Shown here: positions 55,880-64,000 of the stretch, in pieces | How positions within the stretch are numbered: position 1 is the first letter of the stretch | Layout: the number at the start of each line of letters is the position of its first letter | Source: Caballeronia sp. Lep1P3 | Lineage (GTDB): Bacteria; Pseudomonadota; Gammaproteobacteria; Burkholderiales; Burkholderiaceae | Direction: 5' to 3' | NCBI RefSeq assembly: GCF_022879595.1 | Contig: NZ_CP084266.1 | Span: 186,001 to 250,000 of the forward strand | Length of the DNA stretch: 64,000 nucleotides | Notes under the pieces: model-generated | Databases searched by the model: none | The model's input: the letters and a program-made list of their open reading frames with translations, nothing else | Told to the model about the DNA's origin: nothing | Program-made: the position numbers and the translations under genes

Positions 55880-57313
55880 TCACGGCAGCGTATCCAGCGC
55901 ATCCAAATTCAGGCTGCCCCGAAACGTTCGATCACTCATCCAGAAGTTAGTCCAACGGTTGACTTCAAGTCTTGCAACGCCCGCCGACACTGCCCTACGC
56001 AGCTCATCTCCGCTTCCAATCCCTGTGATCTTAGCGAGCCTCTGAAAGTCGCGATGACGTGCTGCCTTCACGAAGAAGGGGAACGCGCCAGAGCGCGATG
56101 AATAGTGGAGCGTTTGAGGGTACCAACGGGTGCCATCGGTGACAAACGCCATCATCAGGATGAGTAATTCAGCTTGCATTACCTCGGCGAACGGAACGTC
56201 GGTGCGATCGGCTTGGCGCTTTATAAGCTCACCCGCCGGTGCATAGAGTCTCTTTCCCTCTGGCGCCAGAACCTGGAGCGCGTCGGAGTACCCATAGAAC
56301 GCGTCAAAAGTTCTAAATCGGTCCGCACCGATTGACTCCGTTCCGGGTAGAAGGTAGTGGTTAGTGAAAACAAGATGAAGACTGTCAAACGAGCCAGTCT
56401 CTAGGAGAACCGCAACTATGTATAAGAAGGTCTCGTAGACGAATACACCGTGTGCGTCAAACCACGCATCGTTCCAAGAGTTGATTTCGGGTGGCCTTGA
56501 CTTTAATTCAAGCAACTTCTCTAGCATTGAGACAAGTGTTTCATCGAACTCTGCTGAGGGCTTGGTCGCAGATTCGAGCCGTACCCAATCCACAATGTGG
56601 TCGCGCACGAGCTTTAGCTTCCCGCAGTCTTCGACAATGCGCTGGCCCATGTTCACTACATCAGGCCGCGTTCGAGTGCGCAGAGCATCTGCGTACTCGT
56701 AACAAGCACGGAGAAAGTCTTCTCGATATAACTTCAGCCCCATCTTCCCTTGGAGGATCGCCTGTTTTAGCGCCGCGAATTTCGTGAGAGCTGGGCTCGC
56801 GGGTGCGTGAACCTCCGCTGTGATGTAGCTAGGTGCCTTGCCCAGGGACGGCTTCTCGAAAGCAGGTTTTCCATAAAGAACCCGGACAAGTTGCTCCCAA
56901 TTGTCGTTCGCGGCTTCAAGAGTGGAGAAGTCGATCCAGATACGCGATTTGAGAAACGTCGGAAGGAACGGTTCGCCTGAGTCATCGAATTCACAGGCGA
57001 TCGGAAGGAACTTCGATTGTTGGACCTTCGAATACACCTCACGCGAGATGATCTGGGACTCGGTGCCGACACCTGCCTTACGAGCATCTGCCTTTTCGGC
57101 GTATTCAGAATCGCTGAAAATCAAGACGTGGGTGACAGAATCGTCTGAGACCATTTTCTCCATGAACACGTACTTGTCGTCGCCTTCCTTGAGATGCCAG
57201 ATATCGAGGACGACATCAACCCCGTCGTTAATCAACTGCTCGGCCCATTGGCGTATGCGTGCTTGATGGCCCGGAGACGACCAGCTGTATGAGATGAATG
57301 CCCTTGGTTGCAT
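55880..57313 (-). CDS. SEFIR/TIR-like domain protein, probable antiphage effector
   Basis: A 477-residue protein. The N-terminal 150 residues form a SEFIR (TIR-related) domain: RAFISYSWSSPGHQARIRQWAEQL, DGVDVVLDIWHLKEGDD, MEKMVSDDSVTHVLIFSDSEYAEKA and ISREVYSKVQQSKFLPI. The remaining 320 residues are helical without a domain I recognise and may be the sensor. Bacterial SEFIR proteins are reported to act alone in abortive phage defence through NAD depletion. The start is ATG at 57313, giving MQPRAFISYS. It lies 227 bases downstream of the reverse transcriptase on the same strand. GC content is lower than the core. Confidence 0.85.
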   Translation of the reverse strand: MQPRAFISYSWSSPGHQARIRQWAEQLINDGVDVVLDIWHLKEGDDKYVFMEKMVSDDSVTHVLIFSDSEYAEKADARKAGVGTESQIISREVYSKVQQSKFLPIACEFDDSGEPFLPTFLKSRIWIDFSTLEAANDNWEQLVRVLYGKPAFEKPSLGKAPSYITAEVHAPASPALTKFAALKQAILQGKMGLKLYREDFLRACYEYADALRTRTRPDVVNMGQRIVEDCGKLKLVRDHIVDWVRLESATKPSAEFDETLVSMLEKLLELKSRPPEINSWNDAWFDAHGVFVYETFLYIVAVLLETGSFDSLHLVFTNHYLLPGTESIGADRFRTFDAFYGYSDALQVLAPEGKRLYAPAGELIKRQADRTDVPFAEVMQAELLILMMAFVTDGTRWYPQTLHYSSRSGAFPFFVKAARHRDFQRLAKITGIGSGDELRRAVSAGVARLEVNRWTNFWMSDRTFRGSLNLDALDTLP

Positions 57314-57540
57314 ATGATTCTGAGACCGCCCTAGCGCGTTGTAGTGACTGTGACGATTCTTACATATCATCCGACATGTCGCCATACGGTTGATCTCAGG
57401 CGGCCGTCAGCGGAGGGTGGGCTAGCGGCTTTTCTTGGAGAGCACCAATTCCGCGAGTGTGCTCGCTGCCGTTGCCCCTTCTGAAGCCGCTAAGAACGAA
57501 GACTGGAGGTGCGGAAATCCTCCTCTCTCGCCGTTGATTG
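57314..57540. other. Gap between the reverse transcriptase and SEFIR genes
   Basis: No gene seen. It could hold a promoter for the SEFIR gene or a structured RNA used by the reverse transcriptase; I find no obvious long hairpin. Confidence 0.3.
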
Positions 57541-58975
57541 CTAGCCTGAAACATCGCCTAGCATGTATTCGACGTCGTAGTCGATGTCAGCATCCACATC
57601 GCCTTGCACTGCCGCAGGTTTGGGTGTGATTGGGTGCGTCGCCGCCTCATCATAGAAAGAGACACCAGCGGTCTTCATCGAGCCGAAGTGCTTATGCGCG
57701 CCCACGAAGTCCTTCCCTGCTATATTCGGAAGCCAACCTTTTACGTTGGCCTCGTAGGCAAGCAACCACTGTGCATCGGTCAGTTCGCCATCGTGCATGA
57801 GTGCTTCAAGAGCACTGACGTCCACGCGGCCAACTACTAACCCCTTAGCTCGCGCGTGCAACGCACAAAGCGCGGCACATGGATCAGACGCCAGGAGCGA
57901 TCTCTCAACAACCGTCGCATCGAGCGGGCAACCAAGACAGATCGCACCCCACAGCGCCCAAACGACCTCGCTGCCGTGATGCAGTGGAGCGTGGTCCTCA
58001 ATCAACTGTTGCAGGGACTCTGTGATGCGGGAGCGATCCAGCGGCATGTGCAGGTGATATTTGTATAATTCTCCAATCACTGCGGGTGCTGTACCCGGCT
58101 CAACGGAGAGGCATTGAAGAAGCAAACTTTCATATAGTGCCCAGTTGCTCTCGAAGATCGAGATCGACCGCATTCGTTGAACCGAGTAGCGAAGGATTGC
58201 TTCCTCGCGGTGCGCGGCTGCGAGTTCGAAAGCTCTACCGAAATAGCTGAGCAAATCAGTCTGCTGAGCGTTGGCAGTCGAAGAGCGAAACGCAAACAAA
58301 CGCAGATGCGGAACCCAGGATGCCTCCAGTTCATAGGGCAGCTCGATGATTCGCGTCTTCCTAGGATTCAGCTGAAGCTGCAAATCGCCGACCAAATACT
58401 GCAGTCGGCCTAGCGCTTCTTCAGCCTGAGCTATGGTGTGGAATCCACAGGCGATGTCGTCGATGTACCGAAATCCCCGCCTGACTATCGTACCCGCCAG
58501 CTGCGCGTCAACCGACGAAAGAATCGCTTCGGCAATGACTAGCGAAGTATCTGGTCCGATGGGAATGCCGATCGTCTGCCTATCTTGGCCATTTCGCACT
58601 GCCAGGTCAAGGAGGTTGCCGAGCAGAGAGTAATCATTTGGATTTGCCTTTGCAACGACCTTGGTGTGCAAACTCCAGGGTATCGAATGGGTGTAAATGG
58701 TCTGATAGAAAGAGCTTAGATCACTTGTCAGTAAGTAACGCGATGCCGTCCGCGATCGCGCCCGCGCCAAGGGAATTGCATCGAAAGTACTGCGAGGGCT
58801 AATCGCCCGAGCGGTATGTTTCGAATATCGCGGCGTGGTCAACGCTATTGGCGATTTCCGACAAGCGGCTTTCAACTCCCTCCAGCCTTCGGCAACCGTC
58901 CGCGCGACCTGGTATTGATTGACCGGGTTGGGAATCGTCAGCTTACGCCGCAATGTCCCTGTGCGAGCCTGATTA
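57541..58975 (-). pseudogene. Reverse transcriptase (antiphage DRT/UG type), 3' part
   Basis: The 3' portion (about 478 residues) of an RNA-directed DNA polymerase. Motif A is LTSDLSSFYQTIYTHSIPWSLHTK, then NLLDLAVRNGQDRQTIGIPIGPDTSLVIAEAIL, and the catalytic YIDD box in RRGFRYIDDIACGF. The YTHSIPW and GIPIGPDTS forms resemble RTs of defence systems (DRT/unknown groups) rather than group II introns or retroviruses; no maturase domain follows. About 300 C-terminal residues are helical and of unknown role. It is split from its 5' part by IS copy C. Confidence 0.85.
58970..58975. repeat. Target-site duplication TGATTA, left of IS copy C
   Basis: Repeated at 60608-60613 on the other side of the element. 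Confidence 0.85.
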
Positions 58976-60607
58976 GTCGGTCTTGCAGAATGCCGTGAAG
59001 CCAGGCGCTGCGTGGTAATAGGTGCAAACAGAGGGTTGCGGAACTCCCAGTTCCAATATGGAATTGGCCTATGTTCTGGGAGTGAGAAGCGCCGATGAGC
59101 ACACCGGATTTCTTCCGCAGCCGCCTGGATGCAATGATCGATTTGCGGCACCCGCTGGCCGTACTGGCTAACCGAATGCCCTGGACGTCGATAGAAGCGA
59201 CGTTGACACCGATCTTCGAGCGGCGTGCTCGCGAAGGCCGGCTGAGCGCAGAGGTTGATCTGTTCGGCACGGCGCCCAAGCTGGCGGGCGCGGGCCATAG
59301 CGCTGCCGGACGTCCGCGCCTGTCGACCCGGCTGATGGTCGGACTGCTCTACCTGAAGCACGCATACAACGAAAGTGATGAGTCGGTTTGCGAGCGCTGG
59401 GCACAAGACGTGTACTTCCAGTACTTCTGCGGCGAGGACTATTTCCAGCCGCGCCTGCCATGCGATCCGACCAACCTCGTGCGCTTTCGGCAGGCGCTGG
59501 GCGAAGCCGGCGTCGAGGAGATGCTCGCGACAACAATTGCGGCGGCCGTGCAAATGAAAGCCGTAAGGCCGGCCGAGTTCGAGCGCGTGATTGTCGATAC
59601 GACGGTCCAGGAGAAAGCAATTGCCTACCCGACTGACAGCCGCTTGCTGGAGGTTGCACGAGGAAAACTCGCAAGGCTCGCCCAACGCGCCGGACTGACG
59701 CTCAAGCAGACCTACCAGCGCGAGGGGAAACAGTTGCGTCGCCGGGCAGGCGGCTATGCGCATGCCAAACAGTTCAAGCGTCTGCGCCGGGTGCTCAAGC
59801 GTCAGCGCACGATACTCGGACGATTGCTGCGTGACATCGAACGCAAATTATCGGGTGCATCCGCTGAGCAACAGGCATCCTTGCGAATCTGGCTGGAGCG
59901 CGCCTGGCGTATCTGCCGTCAGCGTGCGAAGGACAAGCACAAACTCTACGCGCTTCACGCGCCAGAAGTGGAATGCATATCCAAAGGCAAGGCCCGCCAG
60001 CCCTACGAATTCGGTGTCAAAGTCAGTCTCGCGATCACGGAGAAGCAGGGTCTGATCGTCGGTGCGCGCTCGTTTGCAGGCAACCCTTACGACGGGCACA
60101 CGCTGGCCGCGCAACTTGAACAAACGAACATCTTGCTGCAGGATTTGCCGGGCACGCCGACGCCGAAGATCGTGCTGGCCGACCTCGGATTTCGCGGTGT
60201 GGATGCCGATGTTGCGCCGGTGCAGCTGATTCATCGAGGTAAACACAAGGCGCTAAGCAGTACGCAGCGAAAGTGGTTAAAGCGCCGCCAAGCGATCGAG
60301 CCGATCATCGGGCACGTAAAACAGGAGCACGGCATGCGGCGTTGCTGGCTAAAAGGGCAAATCGGCGACGCGTTACACGCAGTGTTGTGCGCGGCGGGCT
60401 ACAACTTGCGCTGGCTGTTGCGCGCCATCGTCCGCCTGGGGCTTGCGCCCATATTTTTTGTTCTTGCGTGGCTGCGCTGCTGGTTCAAAGACTCGCCCGA
60501 AGCCTTGTTCGCGCCCCGCGCGACCGTCCGAGATGGAAAGGTGGGACTGCGCCCCGATCGACCACTCGGGAGCACGCGCGAGCGAGATCGAATTTTGCAG
60601 GTGAGAC
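58976..60607 (+). mobile_element. IS5-like insertion sequence, copy C, 1632 bp
   Basis: A simple insertion into the reverse transcriptase gene, with six-base duplication TGATTA and the same ends as copies A and B but in the opposite orientation. Confidence 0.9.
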
Positions 60608-60630
60608 TGATTATGGACGGCAGGCCGTGA
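59095..60630 (+). CDS. IS5-family DDE transposase, copy C
   Basis: A 511-residue transposase identical to copies A and B up to the element end. The frame leaves the IS after LQVR and stops seven codons into flanking DNA (tail LIMDGRP), the shortest tail of the three and therefore the most likely to be the normal active form. Confidence 0.88.
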   Translation: MSTPDFFRSRLDAMIDLRHPLAVLANRMPWTSIEATLTPIFERRAREGRLSAEVDLFGTAPKLAGAGHSAAGRPRLSTRLMVGLLYLKHAYNESDESVCERWAQDVYFQYFCGEDYFQPRLPCDPTNLVRFRQALGEAGVEEMLATTIAAAVQMKAVRPAEFERVIVDTTVQEKAIAYPTDSRLLEVARGKLARLAQRAGLTLKQTYQREGKQLRRRAGGYAHAKQFKRLRRVLKRQRTILGRLLRDIERKLSGASAEQQASLRIWLERAWRICRQRAKDKHKLYALHAPEVECISKGKARQPYEFGVKVSLAITEKQGLIVGARSFAGNPYDGHTLAAQLEQTNILLQDLPGTPTPKIVLADLGFRGVDADVAPVQLIHRGKHKALSSTQRKWLKRRQAIEPIIGHVKQEHGMRRCWLKGQIGDALHAVLCAAGYNLRWLLRAIVRLGLAPIFFVLAWLRCWFKDSPEALFAPRATVRDGKVGLRPDRPLGSTRERDRILQVRLIMDGRP

Positions 60631-60924
60631 AACCAAGTTGACTTTGCTTCCCTTCTTCGTCGTATCGAGGTGAAAATTAGCTGGAGCAGTCTCGGCAAAC
60701 GCCCCAAACGAGCGCGTGTTGAATGGCGGCGGCAGCTCTTTTGGAAAATATCCTCGTGAAAGGATTTCAGCTAGAGGTGACGTCATGCTGCGTTGGTCCT
60801 CTGCTTGCAAAAACTCAACGAACGGCCCACGCATCACCGGGAATCCTACAGCATCTTCCAACCCGGACACGCGGAGGGCGTGCCATGACTCGATCTTCTT
60901 CCGCAAGTGATAGTGTGGGGCCAT
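60608..60924 (-). pseudogene. Reverse transcriptase, 5' part
   Basis: The first 105 or so residues of the interrupted reverse transcriptase: APHYHLRKKIESWHALRV, MTSPLAEILSRGYFPKELPPPFNTRSFGAFA and ends RPAVHNQ. Joining this to the 3' part by removing the IS and one TGATTA gives ...VHNQARTGTLRRKL in one frame, a 581-residue protein. The ATG at 60924 has no strong ribosome site and lies 25 bases after the lipoprotein gene, so translation may depend on that gene. Confidence 0.8.
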
Positions 60925-60949
60925 TTCTAGTTTCGAAGTTTGCTTGAGG

Positions 60950-61582
60950 CTATTGTCGCGCAGATGTTGCCAAGACTGGATCGAGTGCGCCCGTGTTGAT
61001 CACCTTGTCAACAAAGCTTTCCATCGCGTTTGCGATCGCCTTTTGAGCAGCAAGACTCAAGGCATCCGCGCCTACCGGGCAATTTCCGTCCTCACTTGCA
61101 TGGCCTTGGCCACGGAACGTGGTGGTGATTAATTCTTTTCCTTGCCTGTCGGAAACGCGAGCGCGAATTGCGATATCCACGTTTGCATCAGCGGATGGCA
61201 CCCAAAATCCGGGTGTGAAGCGAATTCGCGGGTCGAACTCCGAGAGGTCAAACTTGAAAATGATCCCATCACGCGCAGAAGGCACCGCTCCGCCGTTGTT
61301 CGCGACTTGGGGAAAGGCGGCTTCGACAGTCTTCGAAAGCGAACCTTGCAGCGCCTCACCGATATACATCGGATACTTATGTGCGCCGCAGGCGAATCCG
61401 GATTTGACATCCTTACCCGCCGTAACGAGATTGTCGCTAAAGACAACGTAGGCCTTGTCCTGCCTGATCTTCGTGCTCATGACCTCGGAAGCACCAGATT
61501 GCGACGAAACTTGGACGTTATACGCGCAACCCGAGAACACCGATGCTGCTAACATCGCAGCGCCTGCTTTGACCCACGCCAT
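60950..61582 (-). CDS. Lipoprotein of unknown function upstream of the RT
   Basis: A 210-residue lipoprotein: signal AWVKAGAAMLAASVFSGC with the lipid-bearing cysteine at about residue 19. The mature domain (KAYVVFSDNLVTAGK, EALQGSLSKTVEAAFPQV, ARVSDRQGKELITTTFRG) resembles small envelope lipoproteins with an alternating beta/alpha pattern and has no assigned function that I know. GAGAGGGAAAATT precedes the ATG. It is 25 bases from the RT gene on the same strand; whether it belongs to the defence unit or is an older neighbour is open. Confidence 0.72.
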   Translation of the reverse strand: MAWVKAGAAMLAASVFSGCAYNVQVSSQSGASEVMSTKIRQDKAYVVFSDNLVTAGKDVKSGFACGAHKYPMYIGEALQGSLSKTVEAAFPQVANNGGAVPSARDGIIFKFDLSEFDPRIRFTPGFWVPSADANVDIAIRARVSDRQGKELITTTFRGQGHASEDGNCPVGADALSLAAQKAIANAMESFVDKVINTGALDPVLATSARQ

Positions 61583-61954
61583 AATTTTCCCTCTCACCTT
61601 GGCTGATTCTTCTTGTCTGGGAAACGCTGTCACGGCGCACCGTGAACGGTTCCCGCTTTAGTAACGGCAACGGGCGAGAATTCTTTAGAGCAACTTTCGC
61701 GGAACACCTCGCTCGTTGGTTGCGTTCAGCCGTCTGCTTCTTGGGAGCCGCGGCTCCGGTAGAACACGCCACCACCGAGGAGAGGAGCCTTTGCGCCCGC
61801 GATTCCCTGGTTACGGGAACGCGACTTCATGCCACTTAAACTCGCGACCCACTGGGGCATGTGTCTAGAAACGCGCGTGGCTGCAACCGGCTTGGCGCAA
61901 GCGGCGGCTTGCCGATTCACGAGCGACGCTGATGTTAGAGGCGGCGGCGACGGA
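61583..61954. other. Gap, one weak minus-strand frame
   Basis: Only a 64-codon minus-strand frame (61726-61920) without a known family or ribosome site is present; I do not call it a gene. Confidence 0.3.
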
Positions 61955-63037
61955 TCAGGCGAGGACCGGATGCAGTTTGGGCTGGGCGATCAGGATGAAC
62001 TCGCGCATCGTCTCCGCAATAACCGTAGAGTTCTGCTGATTGCGCGGAACCACCCGCAGAGCCCCGTTGCGCCCTCGTTGAAAATACTCGACCTTGGAGC
62101 CCGCGCATAACGTGCCATCAAGCTCGCGCATTAGCGCGTCCAGGTCTGTGTTAGCGGCCGCCGTTTCGACATGAAACTCGCAAAGGATGCCTTTGCGTAC
62201 GAACTGTAGAAACTCGAAGTGGATGTTGCGGCCGATGCCCGGCAGATAAAGCTGGCGATAATGGCTGGAGTGGTTTGAGACCGCCGGCACCCCCGGCAAC
62301 GCCCGAAAGTCGGCGACCACCGCATCCAGATGCTCGTAACTGCGGCGCTCGCCGCGCCCTTTGGTCAGTACCGCTGCACTCGTGCGACCGATAACGGAAG
62401 GAGCGATAGCCCGCTGCTTGTCATCGGAGGTCTTGAACTGCGGCAACTCGACGCCCAAGACCTCAACATCCTTCATTTGCTCATTGAGAAACTCGATTAC
62501 CCGGCGGAGCTGCGGAGGCAACTCGTCGGCCACGAACACCAGCCGAATATTGCCACGGCGCAGGTTGTTCTCAACGGCTTGCCAGAAGTCCTCTTCGGCA
62601 AACTCCGTTTCCTCTAAAAAGGCTTCCAGTACGCTCTCCGCGTTGGGTCCACACTGCTGCAGGAACTGCTCCTTGATTTCGGATTGAGGCCAATACACCA
62701 CGCCGTTAGCCGCATAGTCGAGTAGCTGGCCAACGATCTCCCTGCGGATCTCCCGGTTCTTGCTGCGTTTGACCTCGACGAGGGTTGGGACGGCCAATTG
62801 ATCGATGAAGAAATGATCCATCGACCAGCGGTTATTGCCGTTCTCCTGATCCGGGACGCCCATCTCGCGTCGGACCAGCAGGAGTCGGCGCTCGTCCTCC
62901 TCGTTTTCGGCTGTGCAACCACCCAGCAGCGCTGGGTGCCTGGCGATCAGCTCCTGCAACTCTGTTTCCTGCAGCGGCGTTGCTGGGTTCATCTTTACAA
63001 GACTCGTGTCTTGACCAACAAGGAAAACGCCGGGCAT
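61955..63037 (-). CDS. PD-(D/E)XK-like nuclease domain protein
   Basis: A 360-residue protein. The segment SMDHFFIDQLAVPTLVEVKRSKNREIRREIVGQLLDYAAN carries the Asp and E-x-K spacing of PD-(D/E)XK endonucleases, as in NucS/DUF91-type proteins, about residues 70-110. The C-terminal half (RQLYLPGIGRNIHFEFLQFVRKG) is unassigned. AGGA lies before the ATG at 63037. Its presence next to RT and SEFIR genes suggests island cargo that may act on foreign DNA, but no methylase or helicase partner is visible. Confidence 0.72.
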   Translation of the reverse strand: MPGVFLVGQDTSLVKMNPATPLQETELQELIARHPALLGGCTAENEEDERRLLLVRREMGVPDQENGNNRWSMDHFFIDQLAVPTLVEVKRSKNREIRREIVGQLLDYAANGVVYWPQSEIKEQFLQQCGPNAESVLEAFLEETEFAEEDFWQAVENNLRRGNIRLVFVADELPPQLRRVIEFLNEQMKDVEVLGVELPQFKTSDDKQRAIAPSVIGRTSAAVLTKGRGERRSYEHLDAVVADFRALPGVPAVSNHSSHYRQLYLPGIGRNIHFEFLQFVRKGILCEFHVETAAANTDLDALMRELDGTLCAGSKVEYFQRGRNGALRVVPRNQQNSTVIAETMREFILIAQPKLHPVLA

Positions 63038-63436
63038 CAAGGTTCCTATTAAGATATTACCGGGCGACGCACACTAAAAAGCGACTACAGGTGGCCCTAG
63101 CTAGATTAGCATTGTACCGAGGCATTACGTCTCCTTGGTTGATTTCGCCCGAACGCAGTTTAAGGGTCGTTCAGGGACGGCTTCATCGGGCACAAGTCGA
63201 CTAGCATGCAACGGTCGCGGAGGTGCTGGCCGGACGTTCGAGCGTCAGCGGCGTATTCCAAAATGGCGATCCGGCGAGTTCTCAAGTTTCGCGTTCCATT
63301 GCCGTAGTGTCGGATTGAGCGCCCTTCATCCAGTGCTGCCGCGCTGGCCGAGCGTACGGGCCTAGATTAGAGTGATTTTTTTAAATTCTGGCTAACAGAT
63401 GGCACACGTCAATTTTTCAATTTCGGGGAACAATGT
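63038..63436. other. Gap without recognisable gene
   Basis: No frame with coding character. An AT-rich patch (63368-63420) lies just ahead of the next gene and may hold its promoter. Confidence 0.35.
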
Positions 63437-63646
63437 ATGACAATCGCCGCCGCATGGGTTCGCACTTTGGAGAATGGCGCAGAGGAGTTGATATTTTGTT
63501 CCGACAGCCGGCTTAGCAATGGGAAGCGATTCGACCACTGTCAGAAGACGTTTCGGTTTGCTCGGACGGATGCGGCAATCTGTTTTGCGGGAGGTACCGA
63601 CTGGGCTTACCGAACCTATCCGCGTTTTTGTGGGCGAGGCGGTTAG
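63437..63646 (+). pseudogene. Proteasome-like (Ntn-hydrolase) protein, 3'-cut by IS256-type element
   Basis: The opening TIAAAWVRTLENGAEELIFCSDSRLSNGKRFDHCQK and AAICFAGGTDWAYRTYP resembles small bacterial proteins with an N-terminal-hydrolase/proteasome-like fold (TIAAA...SDSR...CFAG). After about 60 residues the reading frame ends in unrelated sequence (RFCGRGG) next to the transposase, so the gene is cut at about 63618. Family assignment is tentative. Confidence 0.5.
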
Positions 63647-63651
63647 CGGAG

Positions 63652-64000
63652 TTACCCGCGTGCGTTGGTAAAACGCTCTCCAAACAGAATAGCGAACTGG
63701 TTCATGGCGGAGGACCAGTCAAATGCCGCCCGTACCGACTTCGCCAGCACATTGCGCAATGCCAGCCAAAGCAGCTTGATGGCGGCCTCGTCGTTGGGGA
63801 AGTGGCCGCGCGTCCTGATGATCTTGCGCAGTTGCATGTTCAGACTCTCAATGGCATTGGTGGTGTACACCACCCGGCGTATCGCCGGGGGAAACACAAA
63901 GAACGGTGTGACGTTCTCCCATGCCCGTCGCCATGACTGCACGATGGTCGGATACTTCGCGCCCCATGGCCCTTCGGCAAAGGCCTCCAGCGCCTGCTGC
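63652..64000 (-). CDS. IS256-family transposase, C-terminal part, runs off the window
   Basis: The minus-strand frame is open from the window edge to the stop at 63652: FAEGPWGAKYPTIVQSWRRAWENV, then PPAIRRVVYTTNAIESLNMQLRK, the hallmark of IS256/Mutator transposases, with the third catalytic glutamate in NAIESLN. The rest of the element lies beyond 64000. Its inserted end is probably about 63620; the terminal repeat cannot be fixed from one end. Confidence 0.9.
   Translation of the reverse strand, partial: QQALEAFAEGPWGAKYPTIVQSWRRAWENVTPFFVFPPAIRRVVYTTNAIESLNMQLRKIIRTRGHFPNDEAAIKLLWLALRNVLAKSVRAAFDWSSAMNQFAILFGERFTNARG

Noticed and set aside
61726..61920. 64-codon minus-strand ORF between the lipoprotein and nuclease genes
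   Set aside because: No ribosome site, no family and composition like random frame; not called.

Overview
The window looks like a chromosome segment of a high-GC betaproteobacterium of the Burkholderiaceae, most likely Caballeronia or Paraburkholderia. This rests on gene content and synteny (xseB-ispA-dxs-folE2; yqeY-dnaG-rpoD-tRNA), strong G/C third-position preference, and Burkholderia-type accessory genes. No genus-specific marker was checked.

Bases 1-17436 are core genome: a 5'-cut NDH-2, a Tat-exported dienelactone hydrolase, sseA, a Rieske oxygenase, xseB-ispA-dxs (isoprenoids), folE2, a GST, tsaD, a BaiN-like flavoprotein, yqeY, dnaG, rpoD and a CAU tRNA best read as tRNA-Ile2. The slot ahead of yqeY, where rpsU is expected, holds only a promoter-like box and a terminator.

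Bases 17437-25043 form a decayed island behind the tRNA: a Mu-like head-protein remnant with an internal stop, a secreted-protein tail, a type VI secretion fragment (tssM tail, whole tssF, cut tssG), a zinc-ribbon remnant and a glycosidase-like lipoprotein. An H-NS gene and an RcnB-like gene follow.

Bases 26137-42820 carry a metabolic locus: an aldehyde dehydrogenase, LysR regulators, an OxlT-like MFS carrier, a ketopantoate-reductase-like dehydrogenase, a small membrane protein coupled to a GntR/FCD regulator, an accessory sucCD pair, a ThDP enzyme, a formyl-CoA:oxalate CoA-transferase homologue (frc), an NDP-forming acyl-CoA ligase and an FAH-family hydrolase. The transferase, carrier and ligases suggest oxalate-type CoA chemistry. 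The ThDP enzyme lacks the oxalyl-CoA decarboxylase Tyr-Glu pair and looks like acetolactate synthase or 2-hydroxyacyl-CoA lyase, so the true substrate is open. A 16-bp box is repeated exactly upstream of the reductase gene and of the gntR operon; close variants lie between sucC and the ThDP gene, suggesting one GntR regulon.

Bases 42923-49554 hold ordinary genes: a CsbD-like protein, a CheY/KaiC-like pair, an OmpA-family protein, ogt, a secreted nuclease and an alpha/beta hydrolase.

Bases 49776-64000 are a mobile and defence-like island. Two same-orientation copies of a 1632-bp IS flank capsule genes (cut kpsE-like, broken wecB, wecC), and the whole unit is bounded by a 6-bp target duplication, i.e. 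a composite transposon. Next come a SEFIR/TIR-like protein gene and a reverse transcriptase gene of the antiphage (DRT/UG) kind. A third IS copy, with its own 6-bp duplication, splits the RT; removing it restores a 581-residue frame. Upstream lie a lipoprotein, a PD-(D/E)XK-like nuclease, a cut N-terminal-hydrolase-like gene and an IS256-family transposase running off the end. No CRISPR array or rRNA was seen.
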